Source of the DNA: Comamonadaceae bacterium
Lineage (GTDB): Bacteria; Pseudomonadota; Gammaproteobacteria; Burkholderiales; Burkholderiaceae_C
Length of the DNA stretch: 64,000 nucleotides
Reading direction: 5' to 3'
NCBI GenBank assembly: GCA_947373185.1
Contig: CANBWP010000002.1
Span: 124,001 to 188,000 of the forward strand
Shown: in pieces, positions 8,627 through 20,245 of the stretch
How the letters are laid out: each line of letters starts with the position of its first letter
Position numbering within the stretch: position 1 is the stretch's first letter
Notes under the pieces: model-generated
What the model saw: only the letters and a program-made list of their open reading frames with translations
Database searches by the model: none
What the model was told of the DNA's origin: nothing
Made by a program: the position numbers and the translations under genes

Positions 8627-9234
8627 GGGGATTCGACAAGCAGTTGCTTGCGCCAGGCTTGAAGGCCAATGTAGCTCAGGACCGCGAAGATGACGTACAA
8701 AACAGCGGTGAGCCAAAGGCTTTTTTGGACCATCAAGCCAATGGTGATGGCATTGACCAACAACCACACCCACCAGTTTTCAATTTTCTTGCGGCCCAAT
8801 AAATACTGACCCAGCAAGCTCAAGGCTGTGACCAGTCCATCCCAAAGTGCCACGTCACTGTCTGTGAATCTGTGCAGTAAAAAAGCAAAAAAAGGCCATG
8901 CGACCAAGGTGGCCAGGATGGCAACCGTTTTCTCTGTGCCCACCAAATGGCTGACCAAGCGTGAGCTGACGACTTGGGCACCTGTCGCATCTGAAGCGGC
9001 AGGGCCTTGGTTCGGGCCTGGAACCATTAACCATTGCCGCCAGCCCCAGGCTGCAGCCGCCATGAACATGATTTGCAAACTGGCTTCGCCGTACAGATGG
9101 CTGTTCCAAAAAACCCAGCCGTACAGAGCGGAACTCGCAATGGCCAAGGGCCAGCCCCAATGAATTTCTCGGATGTTGCAATACACCATGGCCAAGGACA
9201 AGAAGAATCCGGCCAACTCGACCGGGTCCATCAT
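8623..9234 (-). CDS. pnuC: PnuC-family nicotinamide riboside/mononucleotide transporter
   Basis: Inner-membrane facilitator of about 203 residues with seven or so helices. The family pattern is clear: an N-terminal stretch NIREIHWGWPLAIASS and the C-terminal WWVWLLVNAITIGLM. PnuC imports nicotinamide riboside, which is trapped by phosphorylation. The next gene is the NadR-like kinase, overlapping by ATGA, so substrate and partner fit. A non-conserved insert of about 25 polar residues (GPNQGPAASDATG region) sits between helices. The start overlaps the ftsB stop by four bases (ATGA), placing this salvage pair at the end of the pyrG-kdsA-eno-ftsB run. Confidence 0.9.
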   Translation of the reverse strand: MMDPVELAGFFLSLAMVYCNIREIHWGWPLAIASSALYGWVFWNSHLYGEASLQIMFMAAAAWGWRQWLMVPGPNQGPAASDATGAQVVSSRLVSHLVGTEKTVAILATLVAWPFFAFLLHRFTDSDVALWDGLVTALSLLGQYLLGRKKIENWWVWLLVNAITIGLMVQKSLWLTAVLYVIFAVLSYIGLQAWRKQLLVESP

Positions 9235-9512
9235 TTGTCGATCTGTACGAAGATTTCGTTGGCTTTGACCATGCCCAACTCGTGCCGGGCACGTTCTTCG
9301 ACGGTGTTCAAACCTTCTTTGAGGTCATTGACTTCAGAGCTGAGTTGACCGTTGATGCGCTTGGCCTTGGCATTCAACTCATTTTGCTCTTGAATTTTGT
9401 GCTCAAGTTCAATGACTGTGGGAACCCCCCCTTTGCCGAGCCAAATTTGGCCTTGCAAGATCAGCAGCAAAGCGATCAAGACGGCAGGCAAGAGGCGGTT
9501 GTCCATGAGCAT
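9231..9512 (-). CDS. ftsB: cell division protein FtsB
   Basis: Small bitopic septum protein of 93 residues that forms the FtsQLB complex controlling septal peptidoglycan synthesis. It has one N-terminal membrane helix (LLPAVLIALLLILQGQIW), then a coiled coil rich in Leu, Asn and Glu (about residues 33-75), then the conserved tail EERARHELGMVKANEIF. The ATG at 9506 (MDNRLLP) is an alternative to the one at 9512. It lies 21 bases after eno, the usual enolase-ftsB arrangement in beta- and gammaproteobacteria, and overlaps pnuC downstream. Confidence 0.93.
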   Translation of the reverse strand: MLMDNRLLPAVLIALLLILQGQIWLGKGGVPTVIELEHKIQEQNELNAKAKRINGQLSSEVNDLKEGLNTVEERARHELGMVKANEIFVQIDK

Positions 9513-9533
9513 TGAAAAGAGCGAAGGGCTGGA

Positions 9534-10835
<1,302 letters not shown>

Positions 10836-10884
10836 CTAAATTAAAAATCGTTACGCGTTCAAAGCGGCTGAATCATGCCGTGAA

Positions 10885-11739
10885 TCACTGGAAGTTATTT
10901 TCTAGGAAGGGGTTCTTTTTGGTGACTGCGTCGAGTTCCAACAAAGTTTCTAACAAGGCCTTCATGTGTTGCAAAGGTACGGCGTTGGGGCCATCCGACA
11001 TGGCCTGCGCAGGGTTGGGGTGGGTTTCCATGAACAGACCTGCCACGCCCACCGCAACGGCTGCACGTGACAACACCGGCACCATTTCGCGCATGCCACC
11101 CGAGCTGGTGCCTTGGCCACCTGGCAATTGAACGGAATGGGTGGCGTCGAACACCACAGGGGCGCCGGTTTCACGCATGATGGCCAAGCTGCGCATGTCG
11201 GACACCAGGTTGTTGTAGCCAAAGCTGGCACCGCGCTCGCAGGCCATGAAGTTGTCTTCGGGCAAGCCGGCATCGCGCGCTGCAGCACGGGCTTTGTCAA
11301 TCACGTTCTTCATGTCGTGAGGGGCCAAGAACTGGCCCTTCTTGATGTTGACCGGTTTACCCGATTGCGCCACAGCGCGAATGAAGTCGGTTTGGCGGCA
11401 CAAGAAGGCTGGCGTTTGCAACACGTCCACGATGGCGGCCACGGTGGGGATGTCGGCTTCGGTGTGCACATCGGTGAGGATGGGCACGTGCAGTTCGCGC
11501 TTGACCTTGGCCAAAATTTCCAAACCTTTTTCCATGCCTGGGCCGCGGAAGGTGCTGCCAGACGAGCGGTTGGCTTTGTCGTAGCTGCTCTTGAAAATGA
11601 ATGGGATGCCCAAGGCCGACGTGATCTCTTTCAAGGTGCCCGCGGTGTCCATTTGCAACTGCTCAGATTCAATGACGCAAGGGCCGGCAATCAAAAAGAA
11701 GCGCTGGTCGAGGCCAACATTAAATCCACACAGTTTCAT
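10885..11739 (-). CDS. kdsA: 3-deoxy-D-manno-octulosonate 8-phosphate synthase
   Basis: Condenses arabinose 5-phosphate with phosphoenolpyruvate to give KDO-8-phosphate for lipopolysaccharide core synthesis. 284 residues from the ATG at 11739. That start was chosen over the TTG at 11754 because AAGGA lies seven bases upstream and MKLCGFNVG is the typical family N-terminus. Conserved segments include [58 protein letters not shown] and the C-terminal [18 protein letters not shown]. Eighteen bases separate it from pyrG, so it is in the same operon. Confidence 0.97.
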   Translation of the reverse strand: MKLCGFNVGLDQRFFLIAGPCVIESEQLQMDTAGTLKEITSALGIPFIFKSSYDKANRSSGSTFRGPGMEKGLEILAKVKRELHVPILTDVHTEADIPTVAAIVDVLQTPAFLCRQTDFIRAVAQSGKPVNIKKGQFLAPHDMKNVIDKARAAARDAGLPEDNFMACERGASFGYNNLVSDMRSLAIMRETGAPVVFDATHSVQLPGGQGTSSGGMREMVPVLSRAAVAVGVAGLFMETHPNPAQAMSDGPNAVPLQHMKALLETLLELDAVTKKNPFLENNFQ

Positions 11740-11757
11740 GGTGTTCCTTGTCAAAAA

Positions 11758-14721
<2,964 letters not shown>

Positions 14722-14734
14722 GTAACGAACTCCT

Positions 14735-15187
14735 ATGATGAATGTAGACGTCAAAATTCTCGATCCTCGCATGGCCGAGCAATTGCCCGCTTATGCCACG
14801 CCTGGCAGTGCCGGCCTGGATTTGCGCGCGTGCCTGGACGCCCCCATCACCTTGCAGCCCAATGCTTGGCAACTCATTCCAACGGGCTTGTCGGTCTACT
14901 TGAAAGACCCAGGGTACGCGGCCATGCTGTTGCCGCGCTCTGGCTTAGGCCACAAGCACGGCATTGTGCTCGGCAATTTGGTGGGCTTGATTGACAGCGA
15001 TTACCAGGGCCCGCTCATGGTCAGTTGCTGGAACCGCAGCCAAGAGGCCTTCACCATCGAACCCATGGAACGCATTGCCCAAATGGTGATCGTGCCGGTG
15101 GTGCAGGCCAAGTTCAACGTGGTCACTGCATTTGACGCTCCCAGCGAACGTGGCGAGGGTGGTTACGGTTCAACGGGAAAACGCTGA
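14735..15187 (+). CDS. dut: dUTP diphosphatase
   Basis: Hydrolyses dUTP to dUMP, keeping uracil out of DNA and feeding thymidylate synthesis; a cytoplasmic homotrimer. The 150-residue protein has all five family motifs: [39 protein letters not shown] and the C-terminal [11 protein letters not shown], which closes on the nucleotide. Two consecutive ATG codons (14735, 14738) could serve as start. It is directly downstream of coaBC, a widespread pairing. Confidence 0.97.
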   Translation: MMNVDVKILDPRMAEQLPAYATPGSAGLDLRACLDAPITLQPNAWQLIPTGLSVYLKDPGYAAMLLPRSGLGHKHGIVLGNLVGLIDSDYQGPLMVSCWNRSQEAFTIEPMERIAQMVIVPVVQAKFNVVTAFDAPSERGEGGYGSTGKR

Positions 15188-15226
15188 AGTGGCCGTACTG
15201 CAGGCAGCGCGTACTTTGCGTCTATG

Positions 15227-15760
15227 TCAGTGCAACAAGCCGCCAGAAGCATCTGGCGCGTGACCGATTTCAATTTTGAAAAAACCAGTGCCGCAGGTGC
15301 CGGCTTCTTGCTCTTGGTCGGTGGCCAAACGCACGTGGTTGACCTTCAGGCTTAAGCGCAAAGCAATGCCCGCCAGTGGATGATTGCCATCCAAGACCAC
15401 ATGTTCTGGATAGATCTCGGTGATGGTGTAGAGCACATTGCGGGGCGCATCGGGGTTGCTACCTGAAGGCAGTGCGGTGCCTTCAATGGTGAGGCCTTCT
15501 TCAATGTCTTTGGGAAAGAGGGCACGTGGCTCTAAGAACAGCAGGTTTTCATCGAAATCGCCAAAGGCGTCCTCGGGCTCCAGGTGCAAATCGACCTTGG
15601 CGCCTACGCTGTGGCCTTGTAAAGCCTCTTCAATCTTGGGCAGCAAATCATGACCACCCAAGTAGAAAGCCACAGGCTCTTCAAGCTCGTCCAAAACTTC
15701 GCCCAAAGTATCTTTGAGCGTCCAGGTCAGTTCGACCACACATTGAGAAGTAATATCCAT
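15227..15760 (-). CDS. SlyD-like FKBP-type peptidyl-prolyl isomerase
   Basis: A 177-residue protein with the SlyD/FKBP arrangement. An N-terminal FKBP strand set (VVELTWTLKDTLGEVLDEL), the hinge FYLGGHDLLPKIEEALQGHSVGAKV, an inserted insert-in-flap domain (about residues 70-130) and the returning FKBP part with DGNHPLAGIAL are visible. Such proteins act as proline isomerases and folding helpers. The His-rich metal-binding tail of E. coli SlyD is absent, so nickel delivery is not implied. It is convergent with dut and divergent from roxA; the 44-base gap with roxA holds both promoters. Confidence 0.87.
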   Translation of the reverse strand: MDITSQCVVELTWTLKDTLGEVLDELEEPVAFYLGGHDLLPKIEEALQGHSVGAKVDLHLEPEDAFGDFDENLLFLEPRALFPKDIEEGLTIEGTALPSGSNPDAPRNVLYTITEIYPEHVVLDGNHPLAGIALRLSLKVNHVRLATDQEQEAGTCGTGFFKIEIGHAPDASGGLLH

Positions 15761-15804
15761 CCCAGAATTGTCGCAGTTTTGAAAACGTTTTGGACTGAGT
15801 TTTG

Positions 15805-16950
15805 ATGCAAAAAAATAACCCCTTGGCTTTGTTAGGTGGCTTAAGCCCCGCCCAATTCATGAAACGCCACTGGCAGAAAAAGCCCCTGCTGATCCGCCAA
15901 GCTGTGCCAGACATGACCCCGCTGATTGACCGTGCACAGTTGCTTGACATGGTGGAGAGCGAGGAGGTGGAGTCGCGTCTCATTGTGCGCAAGGCAGGCC
16001 AATGGACTTTGAAAAAAGGCCCCATGAGCCGCAAGAGCTTGCCGACTTTTAAGACGCCCGATTGGACCGTGCTGATTCAAGGGGTGGATCTGCACCATGC
16101 AGGGGTGCACGATTTGCTTCAGCAATTTCGGTTTGTGCCTGATGCACGCTTGGACGATTTGATGATCAGTTACGCCACGGAAGGCGGCGGTGTCGGCCCG
16201 CACTTTGACAGCTACGACGTGTTTTTGCTGCAGGCGCATGGTCAACGAACATGGCGCATTGGGCGGCAGAAAAAGTTCGAACTCGAAGCGGGGATGCCCC
16301 TCAAAATTTTGAAAGATTTCCATCCTGAAGCTGAGTTTGTATTGAACCCCGGCGACATGCTTTATTTGCCCCCTGGCTATGCGCATGATGGCATTGCGGT
16401 GGGCGAGTGCATGACCTATTCCATCGGCTTTAGAGTACCCCGCGAAGCTGAGTTGGCCAGTGATTTACTGATGGGCTTGTCTGAGGAAATCGCCCAAGCA
16501 AGTGGCACTGCCAAAGATGCCCTCTACCAAGATCCCACACAAGAGGCCGCAATGTGTGACGCCAGCATTCCCCAAGCCATGCAAAAATTTGCAGCCAATG
16601 CGGTGGCCAAAGCGCTGAAAAATCCGACCCTTCTCAATTGCCTTTTGGGTGAGTCTTTGACCGAACCCAAAGCCAATGTCTGGTTTGACTCACCCGACCA
16701 AGACGCATTGAACACCTTGGTTTGGCCTTGCGACCTGCAGCTCGATCGACGTACCAAAATGCTGTTTGATGCCCAACATGTCTTTATCAACGGTGAAAGT
16801 TTTAGAGCCGCGGGCATGGACGCCAAGGTCTTAAGAAAATTGGCCAATGAGAAACAGCTTTCAGCAGATTGGGCGGCCCGTTTGAGCCCCGATGCCGCTG
16901 AATTGATGCAGGCTTGGTGGGAAGAGGGTTGGTGGTTTGCCTGTGCCTAA
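15805..16950 (+). CDS. roxA: JmjC-type ribosomal protein oxygenase (RoxA/YcfD family)
   Basis: Fe(II)/2-oxoglutarate oxygenase; E. coli YcfD hydroxylates an arginine of ribosomal protein L16. The 381-residue protein has a JmjC cupin core with metal ligands H133 and D135 (GPHFDSYDVF) and H194 (PPGYAHDGIAVG). This is followed by a dimerisation region and a C-terminal winged-helix-like part, matching YcfD length and order. ATG 15805 is used; a TTG immediately before it is the track start. It is a single gene, with slyD-like divergent upstream. The L16 substrate is from family knowledge, not visible here. Confidence 0.9.
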   Translation: MQKNNPLALLGGLSPAQFMKRHWQKKPLLIRQAVPDMTPLIDRAQLLDMVESEEVESRLIVRKAGQWTLKKGPMSRKSLPTFKTPDWTVLIQGVDLHHAGVHDLLQQFRFVPDARLDDLMISYATEGGGVGPHFDSYDVFLLQAHGQRTWRIGRQKKFELEAGMPLKILKDFHPEAEFVLNPGDMLYLPPGYAHDGIAVGECMTYSIGFRVPREAELASDLLMGLSEEIAQASGTAKDALYQDPTQEAAMCDASIPQAMQKFAANAVAKALKNPTLLNCLLGESLTEPKANVWFDSPDQDALNTLVWPCDLQLDRRTKMLFDAQHVFINGESFRAAGMDAKVLRKLANEKQLSADWAARLSPDAAELMQAWWEEGWWFACA

Positions 16951-16981
16951 ATGCTCACAGCAAAGCATTCACCAATAAAGC

Positions 16982-16987
16982 TATAAT
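16982..16987 (+). promoter_or_regulatory. TATAAT -10 element of the small lipoprotein gene
   Basis: A perfect TATAAT about 113 bases upstream of the lipoprotein ATG. A matching -35 box is not evident. It would give a leader of about 105 bases that contains the two hairpins listed next. Confidence 0.5.
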
Positions 16988-16997
16988 TCGAGGCTGG

Positions 16998-17023
16998 ACA
17001 GCAAGAGCTCGAGTGCTTGCTGT
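16998..17023 (+). promoter_or_regulatory. leader hairpin 1
   Basis: Perfect 8-base inverted repeat ACAGCAAG / CTTGCTGT with a 10-base loop, in the predicted 5' leader of the lipoprotein gene. No T-tract follows, so it is a structural element rather than a terminator. Confidence 0.55.
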
Positions 17024-17052
17024 TCTGTCAACGAGGCCTCAACGTCTCGATG

Positions 17053-17076
17053 ACAATTTCCCGGAAATTGTTTTTT
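17053..17076 (+). terminator. leader hairpin 2 with T-tract (possible attenuator)
   Basis: ACAATTT / AAATTGT with a CCCGG loop, running directly into six T. It lies 24 bases before the lipoprotein ATG and just upstream of its AAGGAAAA ribosome binding site. The shape is that of an intrinsic terminator, but the stem is AT-rich, so read-through is likely. It could instead protect the mRNA 5' end. Confidence 0.5.
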
Positions 17077-17099
17077 CACTAACTTTAAGGAAAATAATC

Positions 17100-17312
17100 A
17101 TGAACAAGTCCCTCGTTTTGGCTGCCGTGATCGCTGCTGCTGCTTTGGCTGCTTGCGGTAAAAAAGAAGAAGCCGCTCCTGCACCAGCACCCGCTGCTGC
17201 TGCCCCTGCTGCTGACGCTGCTGCACCTGCAGCCGCTCCTGCTGCTGATGCTAAGCCAGCTGACGCTGCTGCACCTGCAGCTGCTGCTCCTGCAGAAGCT
17301 CCTAAGAAGTAA
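17100..17312 (+). CDS. small Ala/Pro-rich lipoprotein
   Basis: A 70-residue protein missed as a separate ORF by the track (buried in 16914..17312). The N-terminus MNKSLVLAAVIAAAALAAC is a lipoprotein signal with lipobox LAAC, Cys19 being the lipidated residue. The mature part is a charged GKKEE followed by about 45 residues of Ala, Pro and Asp in loose APA/AADA repeats and a KK end. Such low-complexity sequence is expected to be extended and unstructured. A good AAGGAAAA Shine-Dalgarno, a structured leader and three terminator hairpins behind the gene suggest an abundant, tightly bounded transcript. I do not recognise a function; retention in the inner or outer membrane is undecided. Confidence 0.82.
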   Translation: MNKSLVLAAVIAAAALAACGKKEEAAPAPAPAAAAPAADAAAPAAAPAADAKPADAAAPAAAAPAEAPKK

Positions 17313-17333
17313 TTCTTGGCAGTCAAAGAAAAA

Positions 17334-17416
17334 CCCCGCAATGCGGGGTTTTTTTTCATCTGTAGCCCGCAATGCGGGTATTTTTTCATCTGTACCCCGC
17401 AATGCGGGGTTTTTTT
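17334..17416 (+). terminator. three tandem intrinsic terminator hairpins
   Basis: Three copies, 30-31 bases apart, of CCCGCAATGCGGG followed by a T-run. Copy 1 is at 17334-17356 (8 T), copy 2 at 17366-17386 (TA then 6 T, shorter stem) and copy 3 at 17395-17416 (7 T). The spacer TTCATCTGTA recurs between copies, so this is a tandem duplication of one terminator. T-runs lie only on the plus-strand side, so it ends the lipoprotein transcript and not bamC. Confidence 0.88.
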
Positions 17417-17472
17417 CGTCCCCTTTCAGGGCAAAGGAGGGTGCCATATGAAGCTTGGCACCCTTGTGAAAC

Positions 17473-18621
17473 TTACTTGATTTCGTCAGCCAGGAGTTTG
17501 ATGATCTTCTCGGCATTGATCGACGTCTCAGGCAAGCCGTCAGCGGCTTGAACCACCACCGTAGAGACTTCGCCTTTGCTGGTGAGGGCAATGCGGTACT
17601 TGGCCAAAGCGGGTGTTGCCTTTTCACTGCTGAACATCTTGGCAAAGAAGCCTGGCTCTTTATCAGGGCCACCTTGCGGTGCGTAGCGCACAAAGAACAC
17701 GCCTTGTGCGCGGTCTCGGTCTTCCACTGTGAAGCCTGTGCGGTCAATGGCAACACCGACTCGGCGCCATGCACGGTCAAAGCCATCTTTGATCTCGATG
17801 GAAGACAACTTGTCCACTTTGATGACCTTCACGTCAGCGGCCATGCCACTGGCCACTGGGGTTGTTGCACTTGTCATGGGCGTGCTGACAGTTGCACTGG
17901 CATTGATGCTGGTTTGGCCACCCAATTTCAACATCAAACGACGCAAGAATTCAATTTCCAGTTCCGGGTCTGTTGGGCGAGCCGTCCATGCGGTGGTGCT
18001 GTTAAGGGGGCCCGTGTAGACCTCGATCATGCCGCGGTGGGTGATGGTGATTTCCAAACCTTTGGCAGTCCGTTCAACGCGCGTGCGGAACTTGTCGCGC
18101 TCGCCTGTGGAGTAGAAAGTGTCCAAGACTTTGCCCAGTGCTTTGCGCAGCATGTCTTGGGGCAGTTTGGCGCGATTTTCAGCCCAGTCTGTTTCCATGA
18201 TGCCCAAATCTTGTTGGTCCAAGGTGAGCACGAAGCCATTTTCTTTCCAGAATTCTTTGAGCGGTTCCCAAACGGCGTTGGGGCTCATGTTGATGCTCAA
18301 TACACGCTGATTGCCCATGCGATCGATGCGCGCTTCACCCGCTTGGTTGGTGGCCGTGCCCGTGTCGGTGCTGGTCCGAACAGGGCCAGCACTGGCATTG
18401 GCAACAGCCAGTGCACTGGTGGCGCCGCTGATGAAATAACGACTGTCTCTCTTGATTTGTGTCAGATCGGGCGGTACTTCCAGCGTCGGCAAGGGCTTGC
18501 TGGCGCTTTTGTAATTGATTTTTTCTTCCTCCAACGTAGAGCAGCCAGTCAGTTGGCAAACCACGGTGGTCGCGAGGGCCAATGCAGTCAAATGGCGAAG
18601 GTGAGGCGCAAATCGATTCAC
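17473..18621 (-). CDS. bamC: outer membrane assembly lipoprotein BamC
   Basis: Lipoprotein of the BAM complex that inserts beta-barrel proteins into the outer membrane. From the GTG at 18621 it is 382 residues. AGGA seven bases upstream supports this start, and the 491-residue track ORF is over-extended into dapA. A lipobox LTGC gives lipidated Cys27. An unstructured N-terminal stretch with KPLPTLEVPPDLT, as in BamC, is followed by two helix-grip domains (about residues 100-215 and 275-380), linked by a Ser/Thr/Ala-rich segment. It lies 38 bases downstream of dapA, the classic dapA-bamC order. Confidence 0.9.
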   Translation of the reverse strand: MNRFAPHLRHLTALALATTVVCQLTGCSTLEEEKINYKSASKPLPTLEVPPDLTQIKRDSRYFISGATSALAVANASAGPVRTSTDTGTATNQAGEARIDRMGNQRVLSINMSPNAVWEPLKEFWKENGFVLTLDQQDLGIMETDWAENRAKLPQDMLRKALGKVLDTFYSTGERDKFRTRVERTAKGLEITITHRGMIEVYTGPLNSTTAWTARPTDPELEIEFLRRLMLKLGGQTSINASATVSTPMTSATTPVASGMAADVKVIKVDKLSSIEIKDGFDRAWRRVGVAIDRTGFTVEDRDRAQGVFFVRYAPQGGPDKEPGFFAKMFSSEKATPALAKYRIALTSKGEVSTVVVQAADGLPETSINAEKIIKLLADEIK

Positions 18622-18659
18622 GTTGTTATCCTGAAGTGAAGGGGCTAAGAGGTGGTCGT

Positions 18660-19556
18660 TCAAATCAGACCACTGGCGCGCAACGCGGTTTCCACCACGG
18701 CATGCTGAGATGTCGACAATTCGGTCATGGGCAAGCGCAAGGTGCCGCCGCACAAACCCATGCGGGCCATGGCCCATTTCACGGGAATGGGATTGGCCTC
18801 GACAAACAGGTTCTTGTGGATGGGCATCAATTTGAATTGAATTTCCATGGCTCTTTGAACATTGCCGGCCATGGCCGCGACACACAGTTCGTGCATCAAG
18901 CGAGGTGCAATGTTGGCAGACACACTGACGTTGCCTTTGCCACCGCACAACATCAGCGCCACGGCAGTGGGGTCATCGCCGGAATAGACAGCAAAGTTTT
19001 TGGGCAAGTCACGAATGAGCCACTGGGCGCGCTCAATGTTGCCTGTGGCTTCTTTGATGCCAACGATACCCGGCACTTGGGCCAAGCGCAGTACGGTGTC
19101 GTGTTGCATATCGGCCACCGTGCGACCGGGCACGTTGTACAAAATGATGGGCAAATCTGGCACGGCTTCGGCGATGGCCTTGAAGTGCTGGTAGATGCCT
19201 TCTTGCGTGGGCTTGTTGTAATAGGGGACAACTTGCAACTGGCAATCAGCGCCCACATTTTTGGCAAATTTGGCCAGCTCAATGGCTTCTGCGGTGGAGT
19301 TGGCACCGCAGCCGGCCATGATAGGCACGCGTCCTTTGGCTTGCTCAACCGACACGCGAATGATCTCGCGGTGTTCTTCGACATTGACTGTGGGAGACTC
19401 ACCGGTGGTGCCCACGACGCCAATGCAATCAGTGCCTTCGGCAATGTGCCAATCGATCAATTTTCGCAGGCTGCCGTAATCGACAGAGCCATCCTCCAAC
19501 ATCGGAGTGACCAAAGCGGGAATGCTGCCAGTAATGGGTTGAAAAGTTTTCGTCAT
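18660..19556 (-). CDS. dapA: 4-hydroxy-tetrahydrodipicolinate synthase
   Basis: Condenses pyruvate with aspartate semialdehyde in lysine and meso-diaminopimelate synthesis. 298 residues from the ATG at 19556. Motifs: GTTGESPTV (pyruvate-binding Thr pair), ILYNVPGRT (catalytic Tyr) and [12 protein letters not shown] (Schiff-base Lys). The family N-terminus [10 protein letters not shown] is present. No clear Shine-Dalgarno precedes the ATG; a TTG seven codons earlier (19577) is the track start. Transcribed with bamC downstream and possibly the methyltransferase gene upstream (30-base gap). Confidence 0.97.
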   Translation of the reverse strand: MTKTFQPITGSIPALVTPMLEDGSVDYGSLRKLIDWHIAEGTDCIGVVGTTGESPTVNVEEHREIIRVSVEQAKGRVPIMAGCGANSTAEAIELAKFAKNVGADCQLQVVPYYNKPTQEGIYQHFKAIAEAVPDLPIILYNVPGRTVADMQHDTVLRLAQVPGIVGIKEATGNIERAQWLIRDLPKNFAVYSGDDPTAVALMLCGGKGNVSVSANIAPRLMHELCVAAMAGNVQRAMEIQFKLMPIHKNLFVEANPIPVKWAMARMGLCGGTLRLPMTELSTSQHAVVETALRASGLI

Positions 19557-19586
19557 GGCGAATGAAATGATCGACAAATGTGCATT

Positions 19587-20177
19587 CTAACGACTGCCAA
19601 GGCAAAACGGACGCGCCAAGTCATTGACTTGGTTCACGGCCACCATTCGCTGTACAAATTTGGCAGGCTGCTCGCAGTACCCGTCCTCGTAGGCAATGAC
19701 TCGGAGCGGTTCAAAGCAACGCAGCAACTCGCCGGGTTTGAGTAAAAAGTCGGGGCGTGAAGGCTTGCCAATCTTTTCGTGGCCCAGCGCGAAGGTCTCG
19801 TAAATCAAAAGCCCTTGTGGCGCCAGGCTTACCAAAATGCGAGGCATGAGGGGGCGCCACAGGTAATTGGTGACCACCACGAGGTCAAAGGTCTGTCCGC
19901 TTAAAGGCCAAGGGCCGCCTTCAAGGTCTGCGGCCAGGGTCTGGCCAAAGGACGCAGCTTCGGCCAATGCTTCGGCCGAGCGGTCCACGCCAATGCAATG
20001 ATGACCCAAGCCCTGCAAGTACTTCATGTGTCTGCCGGCGCCACAGGCCAGGTCCAACACTTGGCTTTGGGGTGGGGCCAAGTGTGCCCATCGCTGAACC
20101 CAAGGTGATGGGGATTCTGTGCCGTGCATCTGTACTCCTGATGAATCTTCTGCGCTGGAACGCGCTGAGGCCTGCAT
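19587..20177 (-). CDS. class I SAM-dependent methyltransferase
   Basis: A 196-residue Rossmann-fold methyltransferase. Motif I is VLDLACGAGRHMKYL, with the acidic residue of motif II in CIGVDRSAEAL and motif IV in FDLVVVTNYLWRPL. It is related to the TehB/UbiE-like small methyltransferases. The substrate cannot be told from sequence. It is divergent from parE, and 30 bases upstream of dapA on the same strand, so it may lead that operon. No dedicated partner is visible. Confidence 0.82.
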   Translation of the reverse strand: MQASARSSAEDSSGVQMHGTESPSPWVQRWAHLAPPQSQVLDLACGAGRHMKYLQGLGHHCIGVDRSAEALAEAASFGQTLAADLEGGPWPLSGQTFDLVVVTNYLWRPLMPRILVSLAPQGLLIYETFALGHEKIGKPSRPDFLLKPGELLRCFEPLRVIAYEDGYCEQPAKFVQRMVAVNQVNDLARPFCLGSR

Positions 20178-20231
20178 GATGCCCGATTGTGGGGGCTGTA
20201 AATTTATCCAGTGGTTTGTTTGAATTCACAC

Positions 20232-20237
20232 TACAAT
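20232..20237 (+). promoter_or_regulatory. TACAAT -10-like element before parE
   Basis: TACAAT ends eight bases before the parE ATG, with no Shine-Dalgarno in between (CGGCGCCC). It suggests a leaderless or nearly leaderless parE message. No convincing -35 box was found. Confidence 0.35.
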
Positions 20238-20245
20238 CGGCGCCC

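Noticed and set aside
17039-17389. 116-residue minus-strand Ala/Gly-rich ORF
   Set aside because: Reverse complement of the lipoprotein repeats and of the terminator hairpins; composition is a mirror artefact.
17334-17416. Three regularly spaced short repeats as a possible mini CRISPR array
   Set aside because: The repeats are self-complementary hairpins with T-runs, and the spacers are identical rather than unique, so they are tandem terminators.
17439-17465. AGGGTGCC / GGCACCCT hairpin downstream of bamC
   Set aside because: Stem is good, but no U-run follows on the minus strand, so it was not called as the bamC terminator; it may still help end that transcript.
17548-18639. 363-residue plus-strand ORF across bamC, and the similar 327-residue ORF across dapA (18582..19565)
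   Set aside because: Both are antisense to recognised genes that form a standard dapA-bamC pair.
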